A stretch of DNA of 20,174 nt from a virus, in IMG/VR virus record IMGVR_UViG_3300046009_008277, positions 1-20,174 of that record. The stretch is one strand, 5' to 3'. A program made the translations under genes and the position numbers. A model generated the notes under the pieces. That model saw only the letters and a list, made by a program, of their open reading frames with translations, was not told where the DNA came from and searched no databases. Shown piece by piece: positions 1-8,843 of this stretch (position 1 is its first letter; each line of letters opens with the position of its first letter).

Positions 1-3000
1 GGAAGAACCAGTTACTCCTAATGCGCCCTGAATACCCGTAGATCCTGTTGTACCTTGAATACCTGTAGTACCTTGAAGACCCTGAGAACCTGTAGCTCCT
101 TGTGTACCCGTTTGCCCAGTTGTTCCTTGTAAGCCAGTCTGCCCGGTTGTACCTTGAGAGCCTGTAGTTCCCTGAAGACCTCTTGTCCCTTGTAATCCTT
201 GAGAGCCCGTAGTTCCTTGGCTTCCTGTATTACCTGTTGAACCTGTAGTTCCTTGTGTGCCTTGAGATCCAACAACTCCTACTGAACCTTGGGCTCCTGT
301 TGAGCCTGTAGTTCCTTGAATTCCTATTGTACCCTGCGTGCCTTGACTTCCTGTATTTCCAGTAAAACCTTGAAGACCTATTGTTCCAGTAGAACCTTGA
401 GATCCCGTTGAGCCAGTAGATCCTTGTAATCCTGTATTACCAGTAGAGCCTTGTGCTCCTACGGAACCTGCGAAACCCTGTACACCTGTTGAACCTGTTG
501 TTCCTTGAGATCCTGTTGCTCCTGTAAAGCCCTGGGTACCTTGTATACCTGTAGCTCCTTGTATACCTGTTGTGCCTTGTGGGCCTTGGATACCCTGTAT
601 ACCCTGGTTACCTTGAGAACCTGTAAAACCTACTGTGCCTTGTCTTCCTTGTACACCTTGAACTCCTTGTATACCATGATCTCCTGTAAATCCTTGGAGA
701 CCTCTCGTACCCTGAGTTCCCTGAGTTCCTTGAGTTCCTTGAGAGCCGATTGTGCCTTGGGTGCCCTGAGTTCCTTGAGGGCCAATTGCACCTTGTATTC
801 CTAAAAATCCTTGAATTCCTGTTGTACCTTGAATTCCTTGAGCTGCAAAAGCTCCGTTTAATCCTTGCAGACCTTGCAGACCTTGAGTTCCTTGAGCTCC
901 TTGGGCTCCATCTCCTCCTATTATTCCGTCCGAACCTTTTAGGCCTTGTGTACCCTGTATACCTTGAGCAGCAAAAGCTCCATCTAATCCTTGTGTACCT
1001 TGTGGACCCGTAGCCCCTTGAGTACCTATATTACCTTGAATACCCGTATTTCCTTGAGTACCTTGTCTTCCTTGTATACCTTGTGTGCCCTGCGCCCCCG
1101 TATTTCCCGTTGTTCCTTGAAGTCCTTGAGTACCTTGAGAGCCTGTTGAGCCTTGAATTCCTGTTGTACCTTGAGTTCCGGTTGTACCCTGTATACCCTG
1201 AGAGCCTGTGTTACCTACCGTACCTTGTACACCTTGCGAACCTTGTATACCCGTAGTACCTTGTAAACCCTGTAGTCCTTGGGTACCTGTCTGACCTACT
1301 GAACCTTGTATACCTACAAAACCTTGTGTGCCCTGAGAACCTGTAAATCCTATAGTACCCTGTGTTCCAGTAGAACCAGTAGAGCCAGTTGCGCCTGTTG
1401 TGCCTTGTGAGCCTTGAATACCTGTTTGCCCAGTTGTACCTTGAGATCCATTTAAACCAGAAGAACCTGTTATTCCTTGGGGTCCAGTTGAGCCTATCGT
1501 TCCTTGGCTTCCTGTATTACCTGTTGTTCCTTGTGTTCCTGTAGATCCGATGGCACCCTGTGTACCCGTTTGTCCAGTAGTTCCTTGAGAACCTGTTGTA
1601 CCTTGAATTCCGTTGGAACCTGCGGTACCTTGGCTTCCTGTTTGACCCGTGGTGCCTTGGGTACCTTGAGTTCCTGTTGTTCCTTGAGAACCGATTGTGC
1701 CTTGGATACCTCTTGTTCCTTGTAACCCCTGAGCTCCTGTAGTTCCTTGTAAACCCGTTTGTCCAGTTGTTCCTTGAGTACCTGTATTTCCAGTTGTTCC
1801 TTGAGAGCCTGTAGAACCGATAGAACCTTGAGTACCAACTTGACCTGTAGTACCCTGAATTCCAGTTGTACCTTGTGTTCCGTTGGAACCAGCTGTTCCC
1901 TGAATACCTTGAGCTCCAATAGAGCCTTGAGTTCCTTGAGTACCTAAACTGCCTTGAATACCTGATGCACCCTGTGTTCCAGTTGTACCCTGTATACCCT
2001 GAGCCCCGATTGTACCCTGTAAACCCGTTTGTCCAGTTGTACCTTGAGTACCTGTATTTCCAGTTGTTCCTTGTGTTCCTGTGGATCCGATGGCACCCTG
2101 TGTACCAACCTGCCCTGTTGTACCTTGCGTACCCGTAGCTCCTTGTGTTCCGTTAGAACCAGCTGTACCTTGAGTACCTTGTGCTCCAATAGAGCCTTGA
2201 GTACCCTGTGTTCCCAATGAACCTTGAATACCAGATGCACCTTGTATTCCGGTAGTACCTTGAATACCCTGCGGACCTGTTGTGCCTTGACTTCCTGTCT
2301 GTCCAATCGTTCCTTGGCTTCCTGTATTTCCAGTAGTTCCTTGAGTTCCCGTAGATCCAATCGAACCTTGAGTACCTGTTTGTCCAGTCGTACCCTGAGT
2401 TCCTATTGCACCTTGTGTTCCATTAGATCCAGCTGTACCCTGTGTGCCCTGAGAGCCATTTGTTCCTGAAGTGCCTTGACTGCCTGTTGTACCCTGAGTT
2501 CCAGTAGCGCCCTGAGTTCCTGTTGAACCTTGAGTTCCTGTTGAACCTTGAGCTCCGGTAGTACCCTGAGCACCAACTGCTCCTTGAAGACCATTAGCGC
2601 CCTGTGTTCCAGTTGCACCTTGAATACCCTGTGGACCAATAGGTCCTATAAATCCCTGGAGCCCCGTTGTTCCTTGAGAACCATCTATACCAGAAGTGCC
2701 TTGTGTCCCGTTAACTCCTTGAGAACCTGTTACACCTTGAGTACCTTGTGGTCCTGTAGAACCTTGGGTTCCTAAAAATCCCTGAATACCTGTTGTACCT
2801 TGAATTCCTTGTGGACCTATCCCACCTTGCAATCCTATTTGGCCAGTTGTACCTTGGCTACCTGTATTTCCTGTTGCTCCTTGTATACCTGTTGAACCTA
2901 TAGCCCCTTGAGCACCTGTTAGCCCTAATGACCCAGTTGCTCCTTGTACACCGTCTGATCCAGATGCTCCTTGAGGACCTGAAGTTCCTTGAAGTCCGTT

Positions 3001-3828
3001 TTGACCAGCTGTTCCTTGAAGTCCGTTTTGACCCGCAGAACCTTGTGCTCCATTTAAACCTGAAGCGCCTTGAGTACCTGTGGTTCCTTGTAAGCCTTGT
3101 GGCCCAGTTGTTCCTAATATACCCTGTGAACCCGTTTGTCCAGTTGCTCCTTGTATACCTGTTGGTCCCGTTGGTCCGAAGGGACCAGTTGCCCCTTGAG
3201 GCCCTGTTGATCCAGTTGCTCCAATAACACCCTGAGACCCTGTAGATCCTGTTGTACCCTGAGACCCTGTAGATCCTGTTGAACCAGTTGTTCCTTGTAA
3301 TCCTATGTGACCTGTAGCTCCTTGAATACCTGTAGGGCCTGTTGGTCCTGTTAAACCTATACTACCTTGAGGTCCTGTTAAGCCTGTAGGTCCTATAGGT
3401 CCTTGTGAGCCTGTAGCTCCTGTTGCACCCGTTGTACCTTGGGCTCCCGCAGGTCCTAATGGACCTGTAGCTCCTACAGAACCTTGAGCTCCTGTAGCAC
3501 CAGATATGCCGATAGAGCCCTGTGCCCCTTGCGCTCCAGGTGTACCTGCCGTACCTTGTATACCTAAGCTTCCTTGTATTCCAGTAGGACCTTGAATGCC
3601 TGTTGGTCCTACTGTACCTTGAGTGCCTTGAGAACCTGTACCTGCATTACCTATATAAGTATTTGAAGTGTCATCCCAAACGTATACGTTACCTGTAGAT
3701 TGGTCAACATTAAGCACCTTCTGTTCTCCTGGGATAGGAAAGTCAGACATATCCACATAATATCGTGTTTTATCACAACATTCTGGATCTATTAGAATAT
3801 TCTTGCAGTTAGAAAGTACTCCTGACAT
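1..3828 (-). CDS. Giant collagen-like virion protein, C-terminus beyond window
   Basis: The gene starts at the ATG at 3828 and stays open for 1276 codons to the left edge, where it is cut. Residues 1-64 are a non-collagen head containing ECCDK and a [11 protein letters not shown] segment like those that precede repeats in phage fibres. From about residue 65 the protein is an almost unbroken Gly-X-Y repeat dominated by [12 protein letters not shown] and GST triplets. Charged residues are very rare (about a dozen), and proline lies mainly in the N-terminal third. Such repeats form collagen-type triple helices, so a long trimeric fibre or appendage on the virion is likely; the host target is unknown. 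In two places (about 842-860 and 963-981) a Gly is replaced by Ala in the form GAF-AAQ, keeping the register. Bases 1480-2470 hold a 270-nt higher-order repeat. I checked the reading frame line by line in the left quarter and at both repeat regions and saw no break. It is last in a run of appendage genes, 55 nt after the previous stop. Confidence 0.9.
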   Translation of the reverse strand, partial: MSGVLSNCKNILIDPECCDKTRYYVDMSDFPIPGEQKVLNVDQSTGNVYVWDDTSNTYIGNAGTGSQGTQGTVGPTGIQGPTGIQGSLGIQGTAGTPGAQGAQGSIGISGATGAQGSVGATGPLGPAGAQGTTGATGATGSQGPIGPTGLTGPQGSIGLTGPTGPTGIQGATGHIGLQGTTGSTGSTGSQGTTGSTGSQGVIGATGSTGPQGATGPFGPTGPTGIQGATGQTGSQGILGTTGPQGLQGTTGTQGASGLNGAQGSAGQNGLQGTAGQNGLQGTSGPQGASGSDGVQGATGSLGLTGAQGAIGSTGIQGATGNTGSQGTTGQIGLQGGIGPQGIQGTTGIQGFLGTQGSTGPQGTQGVTGSQGVNGTQGTSGIDGSQGTTGLQGFIGPIGPQGIQGATGTQGANGLQGAVGAQGTTGAQGSTGTQGSTGTQGATGTQGTTGSQGTSGTNGSQGTQGTAGSNGTQGAIGTQGTTGQTGTQGSIGSTGTQGTTGNTGSQGTIGQTGSQGTTGPQGIQGTTGIQGASGIQGSLGTQGTQGSIGAQGTQGTAGSNGTQGATGTQGTTGQVGTQGAIGSTGTQGTTGNTGTQGTTGQTGLQGTIGAQGIQGTTGTQGASGIQGSLGTQGTQGSIGAQGIQGTAGSNGTQGTTGIQGTTGQVGTQGSIGSTGSQGTTGNTGTQGTTGQTGLQGTTGAQGLQGTRGIQGTIGSQGTTGTQGTQGTTGQTGSQGTAGSNGIQGTTGSQGTTGQTGTQGAIGSTGTQGTTGNTGSQGTIGSTGPQGITGSSGLNGSQGTTGQTGIQGSQGTTGATGSTGSTGTQGTIGFTGSQGTQGFVGIQGSVGQTGTQGLQGLQGTTGIQGSQGVQGTVGNTGSQGIQGTTGTQGTTGIQGSTGSQGTQGLQGTTGNTGAQGTQGIQGRQGTQGNTGIQGNIGTQGATGPQGTQGLDGAFAAQGIQGTQGLKGSDGIIGGDGAQGAQGTQGLQGLQGLNGAFAAQGIQGTTGIQGFLGIQGAIGPQGTQGTQGTIGSQGTQGTQGTQGTRGLQGFTGDHGIQGVQGVQGRQGTVGFTGSQGNQGIQGIQGPQGTTGIQGATGIQGTQGFTGATGSQGTTGSTGVQGFAGSVGAQGSTGNTGLQGSTGSTGSQGSTGTIGLQGFTGNTGSQGTQGTIGIQGTTGSTGAQGSVGVVGSQGTQGTTGSTGNTGSQGTTGSQGLQGTRGLQGTTGSQGTTGQTGLQGTTGQTGTQGATGSQGLQGTTGIQGTTGSTGIQGALGVTGSS
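1480..2470 (-). repeat. 270-nt (90-aa) higher-order tandem repeat, about 3.7 copies
   Basis: Within the collagen-like gene, segments beginning at 1501, 1771, 2041 and 2311 align column by column with an exact spacing of 270 nt, that is 30 Gly-X-Y triplets. Each copy carries the same order of triplets, including a Ser-Asn-Gly interruption of the GTQ pattern and a GQTG element (cccgtttgtccagt at 1754, again at 2024). Copies differ mostly at third codon positions and at X/Y residues. The pattern indicates segmental duplication above the basic 9-nt periodicity. Confidence 0.85.
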
Positions 3829-3883
3829 TTAATTTAATTCTAAATCTTAGTAGATGTAGATATGTTGTATTGTTCTTATTTAC

Positions 3884-5509
3884 TTAGAGAGGTGGACCTG
3901 CGTGATATACTACATTAGAGTATACATCACAACAACCGGGTCTTCCTGATATTTCAACCCTGTAGTATCCTGGGTCTGTTATTGATAATAGCCCTATTGG
4001 GCTTGGCTGCGGGTCTAAGTCCACCCAAGACCCTTCCCCATATACTTGCCATCTAACAGTAGCTGCCTCTAAGTTACACTCTGTAAATAACAAAGCATTA
4101 TTTGTAGGAGATTCTGCTGACTCGGTTAGAACTACACTTGCCCAACAACAACAAGCTAGACTTGCTCCAACTCCTTGAATACCTTGAATTCCTTGGAGTC
4201 CAGTTGCACCTGTATAACCCTGAAGACCTTGTGCGCCTGTGGCACCTGTAGCTCCTTGTGCTGCTGCCTCCCCTGATGTACCTTGTGCCCCAACGGGCCC
4301 TGTTGCACCTGGAGGGCCTTGAATACCTTGAATACCCTGGGCTGCAAATAATCCGTTTAGACCTTGCAATCCTTGTATACCCTGTGTACCCTGTACAGTG
4401 GTAATATCTTGAAGTGCGAAATAAGGTGCTCCATCTGAACCTAAGGTAAGAGCATTACCTTCGTCTTGTGATATTTTATATACGCAGCCACAAGCCCATC
4501 TGCTCCATGAAGACCCACCCCATGTCCAAACAGAAGTTGCATTTGCGTGATAGATTACAATCGTATCTCCTTTTTCTTCGTCATATCCTACTGGTAGTTG
4601 AGAAACTACATCTGCTGGAAGGTCTGTTGTTAAACACGGACAATCTTCGTCCGCCGGGGAACAATTAGATTCAGAGCAGAAAAAGAATGTTCTTGTATCT
4701 ATTTCTTCATCGCAGTCTACTGGTTCACCACTTGTAGTTACTCCATCTCCGTTCTTAAGAACTCTCCAACAATACTCGGAAAGAGATAGAGCTGGGTACT
4801 GTGCAGACAATGTTACTATCTGTTGAGGAGATAGTGCAGAGTATGGTACTGTTTCGATTGTGTGGTCAAAAATATTTTTGTTGTCGAGTTGTGGGTAAAT
4901 CGTAAAATCTACGCCGCAGGATTTTGTAAATGTATCTACTCCTACAATACACTCGATATCGTACTTACCTGTAATTGGTAGTGTTGGGTCTATTGGAGTA
5001 AATCCTGCTTCTCCTGTATTTTCATCCCAATATTGCTTTACGCCGTTTACGACTGAGGCTTCATCTAATACCCATTTTGTTGTTCCGAAGGTACATGGTG
5101 TGTCATTCGCCGCCACGTTTAAACAAAGACAAGATGTGAAGTCATCTATTCCGCCCGCGTCAGGCGCACAGTTTGATTGTGTTGCTGTAAGAGTCTTTGT
5201 ATTATCGGATAAGTTGGGGTCGTTAAGTGTGCCGTTTGTAGTGTACGTAATTGAGAACGGGCCCTCTGATACATCTGTAACAGTTACCCAAAGCTTCAAA
5301 GATGTAGTACTTTTGCCGGGCATAGAAGGAATAGTCCAAGTAAGTGTACCTGAATTGAAAGTTCCTTGTGTTTTTTCTACGTGGTCAAAAGTTAATCCTG
5401 CTGGAAGACCCCCCGTAATAACAGTTACTATATTTGTGTCCGTATAAGAAGATAGGTTGGAAACTACAATGTTGTAGTAAAATTTATCTCCGTTTTGATT
5501 ATATTGCAT
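3884..5509 (-). CDS. Multidomain appendage protein: DUF11-like domain, Cys-rich middle, collagen stretch, C-terminal beta domain
   Basis: This 541-aa protein has four parts. Residues 1-112 look like a DUF11 beta-sandwich, with a VVSNLSSYTDTNIVTV strand, GGLPAGLTF, a TLTWTIPSMPG turn and a closing DPNLSDNTKTLTAT. Residues about 113-370 are Cys-rich (SCLCL, FFFCSESNC, EDCPCL, CGC). Residues about 371-450 are a Gly-X-Y collagen-like stretch rich in GIQ, GLQ and GAT, with Ala replacing Gly at LFAAQG and EAAAQG. Residues about 451-541 begin with ACCCW and form a compact beta-rich end with a GYYRVEISG strand like an Ig or bacterial adhesin domain. No signal peptide is visible, as expected for a phage virion protein. 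It shares the [12 protein letters not shown] module with the larger collagen-like gene next to it. A role as fibre or head/tail appendage is inferred from composition and position; the exact virion location cannot be told. Confidence 0.8.
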   Translation of the reverse strand: MQYNQNGDKFYYNIVVSNLSSYTDTNIVTVITGGLPAGLTFDHVEKTQGTFNSGTLTWTIPSMPGKSTTSLKLWVTVTDVSEGPFSITYTTNGTLNDPNLSDNTKTLTATQSNCAPDAGGIDDFTSCLCLNVAANDTPCTFGTTKWVLDEASVVNGVKQYWDENTGEAGFTPIDPTLPITGKYDIECIVGVDTFTKSCGVDFTIYPQLDNKNIFDHTIETVPYSALSPQQIVTLSAQYPALSLSEYCWRVLKNGDGVTTSGEPVDCDEEIDTRTFFFCSESNCSPADEDCPCLTTDLPADVVSQLPVGYDEEKGDTIVIYHANATSVWTWGGSSWSRWACGCVYKISQDEGNALTLGSDGAPYFALQDITTVQGTQGIQGLQGLNGLFAAQGIQGIQGPPGATGPVGAQGTSGEAAAQGATGATGAQGLQGYTGATGLQGIQGIQGVGASLACCCWASVVLTESAESPTNNALLFTECNLEAATVRWQVYGEGSWVDLDPQPSPIGLLSITDPGYYRVEISGRPGCCDVYSNVVYHAGPPL

Positions 5510-5528
5510 TTTTATGTATATTTTATTG

Positions 5529-6029
5529 TTATATAACTGTCAAAACATTTGTTCCGTTTAATGCAGATCCGCCGACTCCTATATCTCCATCTATATCTAC
5601 ACAATTACCTGTACATTTGTCACATATCTTGTTTGTAGGACAAATAACGCTTGCACATAGATTCTTAAGTATTATCGTTGCTGTAGCTGTAGAGGCATAT
5701 TTTCCACAGGATACTGCATACTCTATAATACCGAAAGTATCGTTAGATTCAGTAGCTGCTGTTGTAAATGTAATCCCTGTTGAATTAATACTTACGTTTG
5801 TAAATATGTTAGACGCGGATAGTATAGTATACGTTGGTGTATTTAATCCACAAAGTGAAGTATTTATGCCAGTGTCTGCAAAAGGAATGAGTCCTGTTTC
5901 GCCGCAAGGTCCTACAGAATTATCTGCACCTACTAATAAGTGCGGTATCCTAAGGCAATTTCCGTCAGGGCACTTTGGCGTTGGTGGTGTATGTGTGCAT
6001 ACCGTAGGGTAGCAAAGGCAACATGACAT
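5529..6029 (-). CDS. Small Cys-rich beta protein, likely virion appendage
   Basis: I do not recognise this 166-aa protein. It has 14 cysteines: a cluster at the N-terminus (MSCCLCYPTVC), several in the middle and a knot-like C-terminal run (CASVICPTNKICDKCTGNC). The middle (about 70-125) is Ser/Thr/Ile-rich with alternating hydrophobic residues, typical of a beta sandwich such as an Ig-like fold. It has no signal peptide and no transmembrane segment. It lies 19 nt upstream of the 541-aa appendage gene and 19 nt downstream of another Cys-containing gene, so it is almost certainly co-transcribed with them. A small structural or adhesive virion component is the best inference. Confidence 0.7.
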   Translation of the reverse strand: MSCCLCYPTVCTHTPPTPKCPDGNCLRIPHLLVGADNSVGPCGETGLIPFADTGINTSLCGLNTPTYTILSASNIFTNVSINSTGITFTTAATESNDTFGIIEYAVSCGKYASTATATIILKNLCASVICPTNKICDKCTGNCVDIDGDIGVGGSALNGTNVLTVI

Positions 6030-6048
6030 GGTTTATATTTTTATTTTT

Positions 6049-6546
6049 TTAACAATCGCATTTGAGAGCATCTATTAGTTTTTTCGCCATCTTATAATAT
6101 TCGACAGCTTTTTGGGGTTGGTTGAAAGATGCTGTTACCCGCGCCCCGTCTAAAAGCCTTTGGGCTTCTTTGTGTTTATTTTTGTCGTATTCTTCAGACG
6201 CAAAATATTTGTCCAAACAACACTGTAATTTCGGCATAATAGCAACCCACTTCTTGTATGTATTTTGGCAGGAAGTAGTCTGTATTTCGTATATACCGTC
6301 TTTTAACGAAGAAAGTGACTTAGATATATCCGTGATACCTAAGCCACTAACCTGTGTTTTGCCAATTAATAAACCATTCTCTGTAGTGTCTAAATTATAA
6401 AAACTTATTTCGTAGGTGGAGGGAATAGAATAATTTTCACCTTCCATCCATAGAGAAGAATCTTGATATAATATTTTATCGCAATTAACTTCGTTTATAT
6501 AAAAGTCGTACTTACCTTTTATACAACTACAAGAGGATTGATTCAT
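6049..6546 (-). CDS. Hypothetical virion-module protein, beta N-half and helical C-half
   Basis: This 165-aa protein is not one I recognise. Residues 1-110 look beta-rich (YEISFYNLDTTENGLLIGKTQVSG, then a DGIYEIQTTSC strand), like a small domain that binds or caps a fibre. Residues 111-165 look helical (KHKEAQRLLDGARVTASF, KAVEYYKMAKKLIDAL) and resemble a single TPR-like helix pair. Cysteines come in pairs near both ends (SCSC at the start, QCC in the middle, KCDC at the end), eight in all. It sits in the tight gene run with spacers of 16-19 nt on both sides, so it belongs to the same transcript as the appendage genes. Function is unknown. Confidence 0.7.
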   Translation of the reverse strand: MNQSSCSCIKGKYDFYINEVNCDKILYQDSSLWMEGENYSIPSTYEISFYNLDTTENGLLIGKTQVSGLGITDISKSLSSLKDGIYEIQTTSCQNTYKKWVAIMPKLQCCLDKYFASEEYDKNKHKEAQRLLDGARVTASFNQPQKAVEYYKMAKKLIDALKCDC

Positions 6547-6563
6547 AATGAATTATTTGTTTC

Positions 6564-7091
6564 TTAGTCTGCTAAAACTAGTAAATTACAAGTAGCTGTA
6601 AAGCCTCCATCTGTCGATGTAAATGTTATTATCGCAGATCCTGGTGCTACAATTGTAACAACTCCTGAAGAGTTAACTGTAGCTACTCCTGTTGCACTTG
6701 AAGACCATGTTCCTGTTTGTAAAGCGCCTGTTGGATTAACTGTAGCTGTAAGTTGGAATGGAGATACTGTTTCTAAAATCGCCGCGGGAGGACATCCTGT
6801 AAGAGTTACTCCTGTTGCTGAAACAAATGCGTTGTTGCAGAAGTTTTTAATCTCTGTTCTTGCGTCTTCTACTGAATCTATTGTTATTTCTCCGTCCACA
6901 ATATATAATGCATAATATCCATCTATATCTCCTGATTCAGAGTTGAAATTTGGTAGAGCAATAAAACCTTCTTTACAATTTATTCCGCAGCCGCATTTTG
7001 TATCGTTGGCAAGTGCATCTTGGAGAGTGGTAAACTGCTTACCTTTTCCATCATGGACTACGCCGCCTTTGATTAATGTTTTGCTAGCCAT
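6564..7091 (-). CDS. Virion protein with C-terminal Big_2-like Ig domain
   Basis: In this 175-aa protein, residues about 98-175 match the pattern of a bacterial Ig-like group 2 (Big_2) domain: an FQLTATVNPTGA strand, then TWSSSATGVATVNSSGVVT and a closing GSAIITFTSTDGGFTATC. The N-terminal part (1-95) is of unknown type and includes CGCGINC and an acidic IDSVEDARTEIKNF helix. Big_2 domains are widespread on phage capsid and tail proteins, where they are thought to bind surface carbohydrates weakly. It is the first gene after the hairpin terminator at 7122-7152; the spacer has no visible promoter, so it is probably reached by read-through. The start is well supported by an A-rich leader followed by ATGGC, the same context as at other starts here. 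Confidence 0.8.
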   Translation of the reverse strand: MASKTLIKGGVVHDGKGKQFTTLQDALANDTKCGCGINCKEGFIALPNFNSESGDIDGYYALYIVDGEITIDSVEDARTEIKNFCNNAFVSATGVTLTGCPPAAILETVSPFQLTATVNPTGALQTGTWSSSATGVATVNSSGVVTIVAPGSAIITFTSTDGGFTATCNLLVLAD

Positions 7092-7121
7092 TTTTATTTT
7101 TGTTTATTTTGTTTTCTATCT

Positions 7122-7152
7122 TAAAAATGGGAGCCAGCCCGCGCTGACCCCC
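7122..7152 (-). terminator. Rho-independent terminator after the 537-aa gene
   Basis: Read on the minus strand, arm GGGGGTCAGC (7152-7143), a GCGG loop and arm GCTGGCTCCC form a 10-bp stem with two G-T pairs. It is followed at once by ATTTTT (7128-7123). It lies in the 124-nt gap 7092-7215; the rest of that gap is A/T-rich with no other feature I can support. Confidence 0.75.
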
Positions 7153-7215
7153 GTGAAAGACAAGTTGTTGATGGGAAGAAGAAAGGTTGTTACACCTTCA
7201 CTTTATCTTTTATTT

Positions 7216-8829
7216 TTAGTCTATTGCATTTCCGTTACAACCGTATGCTGTAAGAAGTTTACATGAACCGCCGCTAAGAGAAGCAAGCTTAATGGCTAGA
7301 TCTTCTACTGCTGTTGTTGTTACTGTATCTCCTTGTGGTACGAATACTTTTGTTTTTATTGGACGATTAACGAACTCATTTACCGCCCCGAATTCACGCT
7401 GGAATCTTCCGTCGAATTCGTACAAGCAGTAAGACTTCTCACACTTAGCAGTAACCGCCTTTCTGATTCTTGCATCAGGACCTGGAAGACCTAAGCCGTC
7501 AGGACGTGGGTTGTTACCGTTAGAGTAATCGTATCCTGAGTAACCTGCTGCTTGTCTGTATTCCTCTAGCTGTACTTCCGAACCGAATCCTGAAGGAACT
7601 CGACCTTCCTGAAGTGTAGCAAACTTAGTATACTTAGCAATATCAGTACCGCTGTTTACTTCGATTGTAATGCTTCTACCTGTAAATGCAGGTGTATGCT
7701 TCATAAAGCAGTCACACTCCAAAGTATCCTGATCTGCAATGATTGCAAGACCGCAAGTTCTATTGTCTGGAGTTGTAGTTGAATCACACTGCTCACAAAC
7801 ACCTTTTACTGTAAATTCAGTGTAAGGGTTAACTGCATCTTCACAAGGAATAAGACCGTCAATTGCAAATGTATCGTCGCAAGTTACAACGTGAAGTTGT
7901 GCGCCACAGCAATTACCGATACCTCTTGTAACAATTGCCCAACCTGCATGCTTACCAAGTTCTTCGTGAATTTTGTTCTCGATTTGCTGTGCAGCATACT
8001 CAAGCTGAGTTACAAGAGTATAATAATCTTCTACTCCGTCGAAAACTGTAACTCCTTCGAAGTTATACTCAACTCCACCTACTGTAAATGTAGTAAGGGA
8101 GCCTATTTTGAAGCAGTCTTTGCAAGTTGTGCTTTCTGGTACAATACAATAAGAGTTCCAGTTTGAGTGTAGTTTCACCGCGCGGAAAGGTCTTTTTACT
8201 GTATCTCCCATATAGTCTGGGTAAAGACTGTCGCCAATCTTGTATGTCTGCTCGCCGTTAAGTTGGTCTACAAGACCGCAGATGTATTCGTCGCAAGAAA
8301 CTGTCTTTTCGCAGTCGCCGCAAGTTGCACAGTCAGGAGTGTAAGATGCAACAAATTCTGCATCGTCCAAGTGCCAAGGTGCAAATGATCGGGTAGCTGC
8401 GTCTGATACTTTCACTTTAACAGTAAGAGAATCGCAAGACAAACAACCTGGATAAATAGCTTTAATTTCTGGCATACCACACTGAGGTGCGGCTGCATTG
8501 AATCCTGTAACAGCACAAGCTTCTGCATGGTCAGGTCCGAACTGTCGGATACCCTCAACGATGCCATCGCCATTTCCGTCGTAACCTACACCGATGTGAA
8601 GGAAAGGAAGGTCAGCTGCTATAATAGTAGCAGGAGTTTTTGTAAGTGGAATAGTTCCATCTTTTTTATCAACCCAAGCGACAAGTCCCTTTGGAGGAAC
8701 ATTGTATACAAGGCTAGCCCTGTAGTCGCTTTTTTTGATAACAGTGTAAAGTGGTGTACCATTGGTAACAAATCCCAAGTTACCGTCAGTTACAAGCACT
8801 TTCTGAACGTAAGGTACATTGCTGCTCAT
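7216..8829 (-). CDS. Cys-rich virion protein (537 aa), probably abundant; function not recognised
   Basis: No family is recognisable by eye. The protein has 25 cysteines, many as CxxC or CxC pairs (GCLSC, CATCGDC, CKDC, GNCCG, CEQC, ECDC), while the capsid protein of the same window has one. Residues 84-92 (DGNGDGIVE) look like a calcium-binding EF-hand or dockerin-type loop. The composition is beta-rich with no signal peptide or membrane segment. A strong terminator follows it and the gene is well separated, which suggests a highly expressed virion component, for example a tail or head-surface protein. The pairs could be disulfides formed in the finished particle or zinc sites; the sequence alone does not decide. 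It starts 14 nt after the stop of the 243-aa gene. Confidence 0.75.
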   Translation of the reverse strand: MSSNVPYVQKVLVTDGNLGFVTNGTPLYTVIKKSDYRASLVYNVPPKGLVAWVDKKDGTIPLTKTPATIIAADLPFLHIGVGYDGNGDGIVEGIRQFGPDHAEACAVTGFNAAAPQCGMPEIKAIYPGCLSCDSLTVKVKVSDAATRSFAPWHLDDAEFVASYTPDCATCGDCEKTVSCDEYICGLVDQLNGEQTYKIGDSLYPDYMGDTVKRPFRAVKLHSNWNSYCIVPESTTCKDCFKIGSLTTFTVGGVEYNFEGVTVFDGVEDYYTLVTQLEYAAQQIENKIHEELGKHAGWAIVTRGIGNCCGAQLHVVTCDDTFAIDGLIPCEDAVNPYTEFTVKGVCEQCDSTTTPDNRTCGLAIIADQDTLECDCFMKHTPAFTGRSITIEVNSGTDIAKYTKFATLQEGRVPSGFGSEVQLEEYRQAAGYSGYDYSNGNNPRPDGLGLPGPDARIRKAVTAKCEKSYCLYEFDGRFQREFGAVNEFVNRPIKTKVFVPQGDTVTTTAVEDLAIKLASLSGGSCKLLTAYGCNGNAID

Positions 8830-8843
8830 TTGTTTTATTTAAT

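Noticed and set aside
1504-2775. Long open frames on the plus strand (Ser/Cys/Thr/Leu-rich) and in other minus frames across the collagen-like gene
   Set aside because: They are by-products of the 9-nt Gly-X-Y periodicity, which removes stops from several frames; they have no start context and no protein-like composition.
1-3640. Regular short repeats that look at first like a CRISPR or satellite array
   Set aside because: The period is 9 nt with a 270-nt super-period, there are no constant repeats with unique spacers, and one frame codes for Gly-X-Y throughout.
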